From CAJQQK01 sp963696075 (GTDB lineage: Bacteria; Pseudomonadota; Alphaproteobacteria; Rhizobiales; Hyphomicrobiaceae): a stretch of DNA of 64,000 bases. The notes beneath the pieces are model-generated. The model saw only the letters and a program-made list of their open reading frames with translations, was not told where the DNA came from and did no database searches. The stretch is from NCBI GenBank assembly GCA_963696075.1, contig CAVOJD010000008.1, positions 124,001 to 188,000 on the forward strand, in the 5' to 3' direction. Shown here piece after piece: positions 1 to 8,873 of the stretch. Every line of letters starts with the position of its first letter. Within the stretch, counting starts at the first letter, position 1. Both the position numbers and the translations under genes were made by a program.

Positions 1-976
1 CCGTCCGCCCGGTGACGTCATGGATTGCATCCCGCATCGCATCGACCAGCGGACCGGGCTTCGTCAGAAACACATCCCCCGTCCCGCCGCATGTCACCGT
101 CACCTCCGCCCCGATCTCGCCCGCGATCGCCGCAACCTTCTCCCGCACCCAGTCGCTCATCGACTTGCGGTCCCAGTTGTCGTTGTAGCGAATATTGAAC
201 ACCGCCCGCGCCGAGGCTGGAATGACATTGGCCGCCGCATTCGGCACCGAGATCACGGTCACTTCGAGGTTGGATTTCTCGAAATTCTTCGACCCCGCGT
301 CGATCTCGATACGGTTGAGCCGATCGATCAGCGTGGCAAGTTTCGGCACCGGATTGTCCGCCATATGCGGATACGCGGCATGCCCCTGACGCCCCGCGAC
401 GATCAGCTCACCCGTCAGGCTCCCCCGCCGCCCGATCTTGATCATATCGCCCAGCGCCTCCGGATTGGTCGGCTCCCCGACCACGCACGCATCGAGACGT
501 TCTTCGCGTGCCTCCAGCCAGTCGAGCACCTTGACCGTACCGTTGATCGAAGGCCCCTCTTCATCGCCCGTAATCAGCAGCGAGATTGAGCCCCGGACGC
601 CGCGATGCTCGATCACCCGCAGCGCGGCTGCAACAAAGCACGCAATGCCCCCCTTCATGTCGACCGTACCGCGCCCGTACATGACGCCATCGACGATCTC
701 CGCGGCAAACGGCGGATGCGTCCAACTTGCCTCATCCCCCGGCGGCACCACATCCGTATGTCCCGCAAAACAAAGGTTCGGCCCTTGCCGGCCATAGCGT
801 GCATAGAGGTTTTCGACATCCGGCGTGCCCGCGTCACGCATCGTCATGCGGTGCACTTCGAAGCCGTGCGATTCGAGAAGGTTATGCAGCAGCGCCAGCG
901 CGCCCCCCTCTTCCGGCGTGACGGATGGGCAGTGCACCAGCGCCTGCGTCAGAGAAACGGGGTTTTTGAGATCCAT
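1..976 (-). CDS. dapE: Succinyl-diaminopimelate desuccinylase, 3' end cut by window
   Basis: Hydrolyses N-succinyl-LL-2,6-diaminopimelate to LL-diaminopimelate and succinate in the succinylase branch of lysine and peptidoglycan precursor synthesis; a cytoplasmic M20-family zinc enzyme. The minus-strand frame opens with MDLKNPVSL at 976 and stays open to the window edge (about 325 codons). Visible M20 motifs are GHTDVVPPGD near residue 70, a VDMKGG segment near 105 and DEEGPSINGT near 140. About 50 C-terminal residues are missing because of the window boundary. It is the last visible gene of a minus-strand run that begins with dapD, so both succinylase-branch enzymes appear to be co-transcribed with three membrane-protein genes between them. 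Confidence 0.95.
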   Translation of the reverse strand, partial: MDLKNPVSLTQALVHCPSVTPEEGGALALLHNLLESHGFEVHRMTMRDAGTPDVENLYARYGRQGPNLCFAGHTDVVPPGDEASWTHPPFAAEIVDGVMYGRGTVDMKGGIACFVAAALRVIEHRGVRGSISLLITGDEEGPSINGTVKVLDWLEAREERLDACVVGEPTNPEALGDMIKIGRRGSLTGELIVAGRQGHAAYPHMADNPVPKLATLIDRLNRIEIDAGSKNFEKSNLEVTVISVPNAAANVIPASARAVFNIRYNDNWDRKSMSDWVREKVAAIAGEIGAEVTVTCGGTGDVFLTKPGPLVDAMRDAIHDVTGRT

Positions 977-1047
977 CGGCTCTATCTCCGGGTCGGTTGA
1001 CCTGAAGACATATCATCTTGCCCGCCACCGGAGCCAGCCGTGAAACG

Positions 1048-1605
1048 TCAGGCAACGCTTGGCCCCGCCACACCGGCTTTACCGTCCGCCACATCCCCGG
1101 CGTCCTGTTTGGCTGCATCAGGACCGCCAGCCAGCTCGGCGGGCTCCTCGACCCCCCTGATCAGCGTGATCTTCTGCCAGATCTTCTGGCTGAGGTTGGC
1201 AGAGATCTGCTCCAACTCCGTCACCGCGGAGATCACCACGCCATCGCGTGAGCTTTGCGCATAAAGCGTTGCCACCTTGGCGGCGAGTGACAGCATCTCG
1301 GAGCAATAATCGAGATAGCGCATCAACTCATACGGCGCCATCGTCCCTTCCGGTGACGACCGCGTCCGCTTGCCCTCCACCCGGCTCGGGTCTTTGGTCA
1401 ACTGGTGCATGTCGATGACGTGCACGATCGTTCTCAGTTCATGCAGATACGCGAGTGCCTGGTGACGCTTCCAGCGCTGCTCGATCGTCGACAGGAAGAA
1501 GATCGCCGCCCCACTCAGCACCAGCACATTCATCAGCGCCTCGATCCCCTGGACAACGCCGAACAGGTTATCCGTGCTGTGCTTGTATTCAATGATCGTG
1601 GCCAC
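1048..1605 (-). CDS. Hypothetical protein with one membrane segment
   Basis: 185 residues, family not recognised. A hydrophobic stretch at about residues 20-42 (ALMNVLVLSGAAIFFLSTIE) looks like one membrane anchor. The remainder is mostly helical and soluble-looking, with a proline/alanine-rich tail. The start is GTG at 1605, which lies inside the preceding gene (17-nt overlap, different frame), indicating translational coupling with the 81-residue product. The pair probably acts together at the membrane, but no function can be read from sequence. Confidence 0.7.
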   Translation of the reverse strand: MATIIEYKHSTDNLFGVVQGIEALMNVLVLSGAAIFFLSTIEQRWKRHQALAYLHELRTIVHVIDMHQLTKDPSRVEGKRTRSSPEGTMAPYELMRYLDYCSEMLSLAAKVATLYAQSSRDGVVISAVTELEQISANLSQKIWQKITLIRGVEEPAELAGGPDAAKQDAGDVADGKAGVAGPSVA

Positions 1606-1834
1606 GTAGGAAGATCAACGCGACCCCGACAACAATCACCGCGATCGAGCTGAACCGAAGCCACAGATTGGGCTGCGCAATCTTCTCCGCGCGCGCCTTG
1701 GTCGTCTTCGCAACGTCGACCAGTTCCGCGCAGACCTTGCCAAGGCCACGGCCTGCAAAGCGCTCATCAATGCGCGCCTGCAATTGCTCAAGCGTCTTGA
1801 CGATCCGGTCCGGATCAAGCGTCCGGTATGGCAT
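1589..1834 (-). CDS. Small hypothetical membrane protein
   Basis: 81 residues, not recognised. The N-terminal part is soluble and helical, and the C-terminus is a single membrane segment (IAVIVVGVALIFLRG) ending with charged residues, a tail-anchored layout. The ATG at 1834 lies only 3 nt past the stop of the DUF805 gene, and the 3' end overlaps the next gene by 17 nt, so the three genes form one tight cistron block inside the dapD-dapE run. Confidence 0.7.
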   Translation of the reverse strand: MPYRTLDPDRIVKTLEQLQARIDERFAGRGLGKVCAELVDVAKTTKARAEKIAQPNLWLRFSSIAVIVVGVALIFLRGHDH

Positions 1835-1837
1835 CCC

Positions 1838-2773
1838 CTACCCCCATGGCCCCGTCAGAAGACCACTATACCATTTCGAGCGTCCCGTCGTGGGCTCGTG
1901 GCGGGCAGCAACCACTGCCTTGCCAGTCGCTTTGCTCGCGCTTGCTTTAACGCCATGCGTCCGGCGAGGCTCGCGACCCGCCTGGGCCGGCGCCGCGCGC
2001 GTTGCCCGTTCCCAGGTGCCACGACTGTCATGCAGCACCTTCCGGGACGCAGCTGGCTCTGCCCTGGCCGGCCCCGCCTTGGCCCAATCGTTCAAGGCGT
2101 CGATTGCCGGCGCAAACAGTTTGTCGATTGCCTCGAAGCCGTGCGGCTTGCCCCCGGTGCTGGCCTTGAGATCCTTCATCACAGCGTCGAACCGTCCCCT
2201 GAGTCCGGCCATGGCCTGCTGAACATCTCGCGACATCGGCGCCGAAAACGCATCCTGCACACTTGGAGCCGGCCGGCCATCAGCCAGCGCGCCGCTTCGC
2301 CCGAACATGACCTGAAACGCGACATTGGCCGCACGCATCGTCTGCCACAGCAGCGTGGCGACCAGCGCAAACGATAAAAGACCGATTGCAAGCTGCTTCT
2401 CCCCGCCCGCTGGCGCCTTGCTCATCAGCGTGACGACAAACGAGATCCCGAAGAACAGAAGCAACGGCACAGCCGGCTTGAAAACCCGTGTCCCTTCAAG
2501 GCCCAGATCGTTCAGCCGGCGCCTGATGATACCGACGAAGACCAGCGTGTTTCGCAGCGCATAGAATGACAGGAGAAGGCCAACGATCGCCTTCGCCCGC
2601 ATATGGTCCACGACCAGACCATGCTCGGCAGCCCGTGCACCCTCATGCACCAGATACGTCAAGATCCCCACGGCGATTGGTGTCGTGACCGCCGAAATCA
2701 AGATCTCGCGCCAGAATTGGGCCCGGTTGAGCCGGCCTGAAAACGAAAGCTTCGGAAACAGAAATCGGATCAT
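1838..2773 (-). CDS. DUF805 family membrane protein
   Basis: 311 residues. The N-terminal half shows DUF805 hallmarks: the opening segment FSGRLNRAQFW, several hydrophobic helices (about residues 25-45, 60-85, 105-125, 135-150) and the RRLNDLG motif near residue 87. The C-terminal 150 residues are alanine-rich, charged and probably cytoplasmic, which is longer than a plain DUF805 protein. Function of the family is not established. It sits 145 bp downstream of dapD and abuts the next small membrane gene. Confidence 0.8.
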   Translation of the reverse strand: MIRFLFPKLSFSGRLNRAQFWREILISAVTTPIAVGILTYLVHEGARAAEHGLVVDHMRAKAIVGLLLSFYALRNTLVFVGIIRRRLNDLGLEGTRVFKPAVPLLLFFGISFVVTLMSKAPAGGEKQLAIGLLSFALVATLLWQTMRAANVAFQVMFGRSGALADGRPAPSVQDAFSAPMSRDVQQAMAGLRGRFDAVMKDLKASTGGKPHGFEAIDKLFAPAIDALNDWAKAGPARAEPAASRKVLHDSRGTWERATRAAPAQAGREPRRTHGVKASASKATGKAVVAARHEPTTGRSKWYSGLLTGPWG

Positions 2774-2863
2774 CGTTCGAATTCACATTGCGGATGCCGC
2801 GACAAGCATCGCGACAGTCCTACCCCATCTTCGGGGCGAACGATGACAGGCTTTGCCTAATAT

Positions 2864-2889
2864 CGCCTTGGCACGCTGGCGCCAAGGCG
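2864..2889 (-). terminator. GC-rich hairpin downstream of dapD
   Basis: An 8-bp perfect inverted repeat (CGCCTTGG ... CCAAGGCG) lies 30 bp past the dapD stop. There is no clear T-run, so it is a weak terminator or an mRNA-stabilising hairpin. Confidence 0.4.
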
Positions 2890-2918
2890 AGGCAATTCGT
2901 TAACGCCTCAACAGGACG

Positions 2919-3761
2919 TTAATCGCGCAGCAGTTCGTTGATGCTGGTCTTCGACCGCGTCTGCTCGTCAACCGTCTTCACGATCACCGCACAGTAAAGG
3001 CTCGGCCCGTAGTTCTCGCCCGGCAGGTTGCGGCTCGGCATCGACCCCGGCACCACCACGGAATAGGGCGGCACCTTGCCAACGTGAATTTCGCCGGTCT
3101 GGCGGTCCACGACCTTGGTCGACGCGCCAACGAAAACCCCCATCGACAGCACCGCGCCCTCGCCGACGATCACGCCTTCGGCAACTTCCGAACGCGCGCC
3201 AACGAAGCAGTTGTCCTCGATGATCACCGGGTTCGCCTGCAACGGCTCCAGCACCCCGCCAATCCCGGCGCCGCCGGAGATATGACAGTTCTTGCCGATC
3301 TGCGCACAGCTCCCGACCGTCGCCCACGTGTCGATCATCGTGCCTGAATCGACGTAGGCGCCAAGGTTCACGAACGACGGCATCAACACGACACCCGGCG
3401 CGATATAGGCCGACCGGCGAACGACGCAGTTCGGCACCGCCCGGAAGCCCGCCTCGGCGAAGTGATTGGTATCCCATCCCTCGAACTTGGAGGGCACCTT
3501 GTCCCACCAATGGCCGCCCCCCGGCCCGCCTTCGATCATCTGCATGTTCTCAAGCCGGAACGACAACAGCACGGCCTTCTTGAGCCATTGCTTGACGACC
3601 CACTCGCCGCCGCTCTTCTCGGCAACCCGCGCCTCGCCCTTGTCCAGCAGTCCCAGCGCCGTTTCGATCGCATCTCTGACCTCGCCCTTGGTGCCCGCGT
3701 GAATATCATCACGCCCATCCCAGGCTTTGTCGATCGTGGCTTCGAGTTCGGAAATGTTCAT
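2919..3761 (-). CDS. dapD: Tetrahydrodipicolinate N-succinyltransferase
   Basis: Transfers succinyl from succinyl-CoA to 2,3,4,5-tetrahydrodipicolinate, a committed step of the succinylase lysine/DAP branch. 280 residues, the usual length. The helical N-terminus is followed by a left-handed beta-helix of hexapeptide repeats (about residues 105-235, including GGAGIGGVLEPLQANP and EDNCFVGARSEVAEG), typical of the trimeric DapD fold. The start at 3761 gives the expected MNISELEATIDKAWD opening. It leads the minus-strand run that ends with dapE. Confidence 0.96.
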   Translation of the reverse strand: MNISELEATIDKAWDGRDDIHAGTKGEVRDAIETALGLLDKGEARVAEKSGGEWVVKQWLKKAVLLSFRLENMQMIEGGPGGGHWWDKVPSKFEGWDTNHFAEAGFRAVPNCVVRRSAYIAPGVVLMPSFVNLGAYVDSGTMIDTWATVGSCAQIGKNCHISGGAGIGGVLEPLQANPVIIEDNCFVGARSEVAEGVIVGEGAVLSMGVFVGASTKVVDRQTGEIHVGKVPPYSVVVPGSMPSRNLPGENYGPSLYCAVIVKTVDEQTRSKTSINELLRD

Positions 3762-3852
3762 CGGCGGCCTCTGGCGTTTTCCGGGTTCATCCGGCGGTTG
3801 ATTGCACTCTCATCGAGCGTTTTGGCCCGCACCCTGCCCCAAGTCAATCGCC

Positions 3853-4242
3853 TCACCCGCCGGTGCCCGATCCAGCCTGGATGCCCCAGTGCCCATCGAC
3901 ACACGTGACGATGTAGAGCGAGTGATACGCCCCGATCTCGGACCCATCGGCGCGCAGGCGGCGAAACGCGATCGCGACGTGCGCTTTGGCCGGCGCCGTA
4001 AAGATCACGTCGAGGCTGTCGAGCACGCTGTGATCCCACCCATCCTCGCCAACCCGCTCAAGGAACTTACCAAACGGATTGGCCCCGACATCCTCGTAAT
4101 AGGAAACAGCCCCCGCCGCCCCGATCCGCACATGCGGAAAATTGAAACACGCATGCACGGCGGCCGTATCGCGCCGGTTGAGCGTCTCGAAATACCGCTC
4201 GACAACCGCGCCCGCCGCCCGCGCCACCGCCTCATCAATCAT
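3853..4242 (-). CDS. SnoaL/NTF2-like protein
   Basis: 129 residues. The pattern of an N-terminal helix (VVERYFETLNRRDTAAVHACFNFP), a central turn and three closing beta strands ending in a W-containing strand (CVDGHWGIQ) matches small NTF2-like/SnoaL folds. No catalytic residues can be assigned, and such proteins may be enzymes or binding proteins. It lies between the tlpA-like gene and dapD, all on the minus strand. Confidence 0.65.
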   Translation of the reverse strand: MIDEAVARAAGAVVERYFETLNRRDTAAVHACFNFPHVRIGAAGAVSYYEDVGANPFGKFLERVGEDGWDHSVLDSLDVIFTAPAKAHVAIAFRRLRADGSEIGAYHSLYIVTCVDGHWGIQAGSGTGG

Positions 4243-4264
4243 CTTTCGAACCCCTCAGTGCCGA

Positions 4265-5060
4265 TCAACTCGCCTGCGCCGCCAACACCGCCTTGATCAG
4301 CTTCTTCGCGTCCTCCGAGTGCCATTCCGCCGGCCCGACAAGACGCCCGATTTCGCGCCCCTTGGCATCGATCAGCAGCGTCGTCGGCATCCCGATCGCC
4401 ATCAGCTTGAAGCCCAGCCGGGCATCCGGATCATGGAAGAATCGCAACGACTTGACGCCGATCTCATCCAGAAAGGCACGCGCCTTCTCCGGGCTGCCCC
4501 GGTCGAGGCTGACCGCGACCACCTCGAACCGGTCATCGCCGAGTTCAGCCTGCAGCCTGTCGAGATCCGGCATCTCCTTGCGGCACGGCGCACACCACGT
4601 CGCCCAAAGGTTCATCAGCACAACCTTGCCCGCGAACTGATCAATGCCGACCGGCTCACCCTTCAAATTATTGAAGGCTAACCCCCTCAGGCAGCTCATG
4701 CGGCGCCGACTTGAAGACGAATGTTGCCATCCGCCCCCGGTTCAGCGGCTCACCGTCAGGCCCTTTCGGCCCCGCCCCCGGCCCGGCCGCCGCCTTGATC
4801 GCGGCCTCACTCTTCTGTGCCTCGGCCTTTTCCGCAGCTTCCACCGCAGGCTTCGCCTCACCAGCCTTGGCCGACGCGCCCGCGTCCGGCGTGACTTGCC
4901 CCCCGCCAGCCCCCGCCGTTGGCGCCGCAGTAGCCTCAACCTGGCTTGCCTGATTGTCACCACCGGCCGTGATGACGTATACCGCCCCAAAGCCGACCGC
5001 GGCTGAAATCACGGCGACCAGCACCGTTGCCAACCACTTCGTTTGAGCCTTCTCGCTCAT
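4265..5060 (-). pseudogene. tlpA: TlpA-type membrane-anchored thiol-disulfide oxidoreductase, frameshifted
   Basis: Two overlapping minus-strand frames together make one TlpA protein. The upstream frame (5060 to 4668) has a signal anchor at residues 8-32, an Ala/Pro-rich linker and the conserved lead-in ELPEG. The downstream frame (to 4265) continues with FNNLKGEP and a complete thioredoxin domain with the CAPC active site (WATWCAPCRKEMP) and a cis-Pro loop (GMPTTLLID). The frames swap at a run of five G on the coding strand (4682-4686). A run of four would read ELPEGLAFNNLKGEP without interruption. The gene may be broken, or this may be a homopolymer sequencing error. The intact protein would be a periplasmic reductant, as in haem-copper oxidase or c-type cytochrome maturation. 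Confidence 0.8.
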
Positions 5061-5146
5061 GCGTCACCCTGTTGTCACTTCATCGAGGCCGAAACCGCGT
5101 GCCGGGCCAGTGCCCGCTGCCACGCGAACAAACCGAACGGTTCGTC

Positions 5147-6556
5147 ATGACGGAACAAAAAGCCAATAAGATGTGGGGTGGCCGCTTCTCCGCGTCACCG
5201 TCTGAGATCATGGAGGAGATAAACGCCTCCGTGGCCTACGACAAGCGTTTGGCCTCGCAGGATATTCAGGGCTCCCTCGCCCACGCCGAAATGCTCGGCA
5301 AAACCGGCATCCTGTCCGCTGATGACATTTCCGCGATCAAATCCGGCCTCGCCCGGATCGAAGCCGAGATCGAGCGCGGCGAGTTCGACTGGCAACCAGC
5401 CCTCGAAGACGTCCACATGAACATCGAGGCCCGCCTGCGCGAGATCATCGGCGACGCCGCCGGCCGCCTCCACACCGCGCGCTCCCGCAACGACCAGGTC
5501 GCAACCGATTTCCGCCTCTTCATCCGCGAAACCCTTGACGCCTACGACGCCAAGCTCGCCGAGTTGCAGCTCTCCCTCGCCCGCAAGGCCGAGGCGCATG
5601 CCGACACCATCATGCCGGGCTTCACCCACCTCCAGCCGGCCCAGCCCGTCACCTTCGGCCATCACCTGCTGGCCTACGTCGAAATGCTCGCCCGCGACCG
5701 GGGCCGCTTCGCCGACGCCCGCACCCGCCTCAACGAATGCCCCTTGGGCGCAGCTGCCCTGGCCGGCACCTCGTTCCCGATCGACCGTCACCAGACCGCG
5801 GCAGCCCTCGGCTTCGATAGGCCCACAGCCAACTCCCTCGACAGCGTCTCGGATCGCGATTTCGTCCTCGAAACGCTCGCCGCCGCCTCCATCACCGCCG
5901 TCCACCTCTCCCGCCTCGCGGAAGAGCTCGTCATCTGGTCGACGCCGCAGTTCGGCTTCATCCGCTTGTCCGACGCCTTCTCCACCGGCTCCTCGATCAT
6001 GCCGCAGAAGCGCAACCCGGACGCCGCCGAACTCGTCCGCGCCCGCGTCGGCCGCGTCGCCGGCGCCTTCCAGTCCCTGCTTCTTGTCATGAAGGGCCTG
6101 CCGCTCGCCTATTCCAAGGACATGCAGGAAGACAAGGAAGTCACCTTCGACGCCCTCGACTCATTCGCCACCGCCCTTGCCGCCATGGCCGGCATGATCG
6201 ACGACCTCGAAGCCAACCCGGACCGCATGGCCGCCGCCGCCGGCGCCGGTTTTTCCACCGCCACCGACCTCGCCGACTGGCTGGTGCGCTCTCTCGGCCT
6301 CCCCTTCCGCGACGCCCACCACGCCACCGGCGCCATCGTCGCGCTCGCCGAATCCCGCAACGCCGGCCTCGAAGACCTGACCCTCGCCGACCTCCAATCG
6401 GTCGAGCCGCGCATCACGGACGCCGTCTTCTCCGTCCTCGGCGTCGAGAATTCCGTTGCAAGCCGCGTAAGTTATGGGGGAACCGCGCCACAGAATGTCC
6501 GCAAAATGGCGCGCCAATGGATCGACCAGTTGGAAAACCCCGGCCAATCCGGCTAG
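5147..6556 (+). CDS. argH: Argininosuccinate lyase
   Basis: Cleaves argininosuccinate to arginine and fumarate, the last step of arginine synthesis; a cytoplasmic tetramer. 469 residues from ATG 5147 (MTEQKANKMWGGRF), which matches the family start; the frame is open further upstream but that part has no family character. It shows the fumarase/aspartase superfamily signature GSSIMPQKRNPD near residue 285 and the HTARSRNDQVATD segment near 110. It is divergent from the tlpA-like gene with an 86-bp shared promoter region, and is followed by lptM, the common alphaproteobacterial order. Confidence 0.97.
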   Translation: MTEQKANKMWGGRFSASPSEIMEEINASVAYDKRLASQDIQGSLAHAEMLGKTGILSADDISAIKSGLARIEAEIERGEFDWQPALEDVHMNIEARLREIIGDAAGRLHTARSRNDQVATDFRLFIRETLDAYDAKLAELQLSLARKAEAHADTIMPGFTHLQPAQPVTFGHHLLAYVEMLARDRGRFADARTRLNECPLGAAALAGTSFPIDRHQTAAALGFDRPTANSLDSVSDRDFVLETLAAASITAVHLSRLAEELVIWSTPQFGFIRLSDAFSTGSSIMPQKRNPDAAELVRARVGRVAGAFQSLLLVMKGLPLAYSKDMQEDKEVTFDALDSFATALAAMAGMIDDLEANPDRMAAAAGAGFSTATDLADWLVRSLGLPFRDAHHATGAIVALAESRNAGLEDLTLADLQSVEPRITDAVFSVLGVENSVASRVSYGGTAPQNVRKMARQWIDQLENPGQSG

Positions 6557-6617
6557 GACTCGTCCAAACGAGACACAACCACGAGCACAGAACCATTAGT
6601 CACCATTCGTCTTGCCT

Positions 6618-6647
6618 TCCCGGACGGCGCACAGCGCCGAGCCGGGA
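6618..6647. repeat. Palindromic element, TCCCGG...CCGGGA type
   Basis: An inverted repeat with outer arms TCCCGG/CCGGGA and an inner GGCG/CGCC stem lies between argH and lptM. It resembles other short GC-rich palindromes at 19797, 46767 and inside the Rhs fragment at 53765. Confidence 0.6.
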
Positions 6648-6695
6648 TCGTTACACGTATCAGTCGGGACTTTGGCCTCTCATCACCGCCAAAGA

Positions 6696-6725
6696 CCCCG
6701 GATTCCTGCGACGCAGTCTCCGGGG
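6696..6725. repeat. Palindromic element, CCCCGGA...TCCGGGG type
   Basis: Seven-base perfect arms flank a 16-base interior in the argH-lptM gap. It has the same CCCCGGA/TCCGGGG arms as the element at 46767-46796. A TTTGGC...GCCAAA hairpin lies directly upstream (6671-6693). Confidence 0.6.
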
Positions 6726-6827
6726 ACGCAGAACGATAGGCAGGCGTGCCTTGCTGATGACCTTTTCCGCGGTTCCTTGGATTGGGAACCACTGCGCTCA
6801 AGCAACTTCGCAATCAGGCCTCCACCC

Positions 6828-7034
6828 ATGACCCGCACCCTGCGAGCCCTAGCCCTGGCCCTCACCGCCACCACGCTCCTCGCCGCCTGCGGCGTCCGCG
6901 GCTCTTTGGAGTTGCCCCCCGAAGCCAAAGCCGAAGAAAGCCGCACCGCCACCGCCGACTCCGGCCAAGGCAAACCGGCCGGCGCCGCACCCAAGCCGCA
7001 CAAGGATTTTCTGTTGGATGGGTTGATCAGGTAG
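6828..7034 (+). CDS. lptM: LptM-type small lipoprotein
   Basis: 68 residues. The signal peptide ends in a lipobox (TTLLAAC, Cys21) followed by GVRGSLELPPEA, matching the short LptM/YifL lipoproteins that assist maturation of the LPS-transport LptDE complex at the outer membrane. Start ATG 6828; the frame is open further upstream but only this start gives a signal peptide. In many alphaproteobacteria this gene lies between argH and lysA. Here lysA is 7.4 kb away because of the intervening island. Confidence 0.85.
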   Translation: MTRTLRALALALTATTLLAACGVRGSLELPPEAKAEESRTATADSGQGKPAGAAPKPHKDFLLDGLIR

Positions 7035-7105
7035 GTGGGGCCGCGCGCTGAATTCGTTTGTCGCACCGCGTCGATTATTACAATTAACGACCTGCTCAAC
7101 TCCGT

Positions 7106-7135
7106 TTGACTCGACCACGAGACCCTCCGTAGTCT
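7106..7135 (+). promoter_or_regulatory. Possible sigma-70 promoter of the acyltransferase island
   Basis: TTGACT and TAGTCT separated by 18 bp lie about 80 bp upstream of the first island gene. The match to consensus is moderate and unsupported by other evidence. Confidence 0.3.
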
Positions 7136-7212
7136 CACTGTCAGTCGAGATACCTGCTCGTCCGCCCTACGAAGTCGGCGCGCTACGGTGGGTCAGAACA
7201 GTGGGGTTGCGT

Positions 7213-7929
7213 ATGGCGCGTTTCTTTGGGTCTCGCGACAAGGCGTCCGAGCCGTCGGGTCATCAACCGGCGCCGCATCATCCTCCAGGCGCCATAACGC
7301 CGGAGCAGCACGCAGCGTATCAAGCCGCACCAGAGCCCGAGCCCGCCCCTCCACATAGCGACGCGTCAGCACAGCCGGCGCCGGGCGAACAGCCGGATGC
7401 CGAGACGCTGGAGAAGATCGCCGCGCTGAGGGCGAAACTGCACGAGACGTTCGGAAAAGTGTCGCTCGCGATGATGACGGTGCCGCGCTACCGGCACCTG
7501 CCGTTCGGCGAGATGACGTCGCTGATCCTCGATCCCCTGATCCGCGACCGTATCGCGATGGCGGCGCCGACGAAGGACGGCGTGCCAGTCAATGGCGCGC
7601 TGACCGGCGTAGCGATCTGGGCGAGTGTGTCACCGGACGTCGATGCCAAGATCGTCGACCAGATCCGCGCCGGAACGTTTCCAATCCGGTTGCAGCCGGA
7701 GGAGTGGACCAGCGGGGACATTCATTGGTTGTTGGATGTCGTGGCGCCGACGCCCGTTCATACGGCCGCGGTACTTTCGAACTTCCGGCAAGTGCTGGCG
7801 AACCAGAGTACTCCAGTCGCCTCGTCAGCTATGCAAGTCCGCATACACCCAGTCATTGCTAAACTCGTGGATCAACAGACGTTGCTCCAGTCTGGAGTTC
7901 GACCGAACGACACCTCACGTAATGAATAA
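7213..7929 (+). CDS. HlyC-family toxin-activating lysine acyltransferase-like protein
   Basis: 238 residues from ATG 7213 (GGGG seven bases upstream; GTG 7201 is an in-frame alternative). Residues 1-65 are a Pro/Ala-rich, probably disordered leader. From about 75 to 215 the protein follows the HlyC/RtxC plan: a segment RYRHLPFGEM with the candidate catalytic His95, a hydrophobic ILDPLIRDRI stretch, the GVAIWASVSPD strand and the strongly conserved EEWTSGDIHWLLDVVAP block carrying the candidate Asp. HlyC relatives use acyl-ACP to fatty-acylate lysines of RTX toxins in the cytoplasm. No RTX-repeat gene or type I exporter is present in the window, so the substrate is unknown. The C-terminal half is the source of four further fragments downstream. 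Confidence 0.75.
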   Translation: MARFFGSRDKASEPSGHQPAPHHPPGAITPEQHAAYQAAPEPEPAPPHSDASAQPAPGEQPDAETLEKIAALRAKLHETFGKVSLAMMTVPRYRHLPFGEMTSLILDPLIRDRIAMAAPTKDGVPVNGALTGVAIWASVSPDVDAKIVDQIRAGTFPIRLQPEEWTSGDIHWLLDVVAPTPVHTAAVLSNFRQVLANQSTPVASSAMQVRIHPVIAKLVDQQTLLQSGVRPNDTSRNE

Positions 7930-8010
7930 GTCCGCGACGGACATCGCCAAAGAACTAAGACGTCCTGCAGGCCAGCGATCCAAATCCAAGACCCTAAGAG
8001 GATCTAACAT

Positions 8011-8559
8011 TTGAAGTGGTTACTCCGAGCGGTTGGACTGCTGATGGTCGCCTACCTTGCAACCTTGGCCGTAGGCTACGTTGTACTGAGCCCAATCAGA
8101 ATGGAGAGGCCGAATATTGGCAAGCCAGTCAAGCTTGCCGACGATGTATCCCCAGGCTGGATCGAGCATCAATGTTACTTTTCGCCATTGCTTCCAATTG
8201 CCGTTTGGGCTGTTTTGAGTAAGCCTGCTATTTCGAAAACTCCCAACAACCCCGTTCTTTATTATTTGCCCCGCCTGCGTGGAAGATATTTTTCAACCCC
8301 GCCTCTTGGAGATTATGATCAGTTGTTGGTTGGCGTGAAGTGCGAAGGGAATATCCCCACTCGCATTGTTCCTGGCGGTTTGTTTGAGGCAACAGATATT
8401 TTCACAACGTGCCCCGAGTACATAAATAAAATTCAAATTTGTTATGCAACGATGAGTAATCGTGCCGCGATACAATCGCCCAACTCCCGTTTCAGCTCTG
8501 CCTGCACCAACGATAGCTCTGTGACGTATTGCAACGCAATCAACTTGCCATTCAAGTGA
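8011..8559 (+). CDS. Membrane-anchored six-cysteine protein, paralogue 1
   Basis: 182 residues, no family recognised. The N-terminal membrane segment (residues 5-28, LLRAVGLLMVAYLATLAVGYV) is followed by a presumably periplasmic domain with six cysteines (contexts HQCY, VKCE, TTCP, QICY, SACT, TYCN) that are all conserved in the paralogue at 11731, suggesting three disulfides. Translation probably starts at TTG 8011 behind AAGAGG; the paralogue also uses TTG. Base composition is clearly more AT-rich than the flanking core genes, pointing to transfer. The gene follows the full-length acyltransferase by 81 bp. Confidence 0.7.
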   Translation: MKWLLRAVGLLMVAYLATLAVGYVVLSPIRMERPNIGKPVKLADDVSPGWIEHQCYFSPLLPIAVWAVLSKPAISKTPNNPVLYYLPRLRGRYFSTPPLGDYDQLLVGVKCEGNIPTRIVPGGLFEATDIFTTCPEYINKIQICYATMSNRAAIQSPNSRFSSACTNDSSVTYCNAINLPFK

Positions 8560-8686
8560 ACCCGCCCGAAAGAACCCTCCATGCCACTCCCCCCTCACAT
8601 ATATCAAAAAATAACGATTGATCCAGCATTGGGAGTTTATAAATCTCAAGCAGCCACCACCCCCGAACCAATCCTCACAGCCGTAG

Positions 8687-8712
8687 GGTGCGTTAGCGAA
8701 GCGTAACGCACC
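8687..8712. repeat. Palindromic repeat GGTGCGTTA-N8-TAACGCACC, copy 1
   Basis: Perfect 9-bp arms with loop GCGAAGCG, embedded in a longer conserved stretch (from about 8651). Identical copies occur at 12326 and, with one loop change, at 14127. The three copies punctuate the island and the last one marks its right end. Confidence 0.85.
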
Positions 8713-8754
8713 GGCATGCTAGCGCGCGCGCCGTAGATGCCGTAGATGAAGTAG

Positions 8755-8873
8755 GGAATTGTTCGCCGGGCGCCCAAGCGAAATCCGACAACACTGAATG
8801 AATGGCGTCGTTGTTGACGATAGCGTGACCAATATATTTTACAGCGAAACAGCGGAAGAATGAGGAACTGTGA
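8755..8873 (+). repeat. Repeated leader upstream of the MRWL genes, copy 1
   Basis: About 115 bp, nearly identical to 12386-12501, with the 3' 80 bp also at 13250-13331. It ends in a GAGGA ribosome-binding site and a TGAATG start context. Each copy directly precedes a gene beginning MRWLIGFL. Confidence 0.8.
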
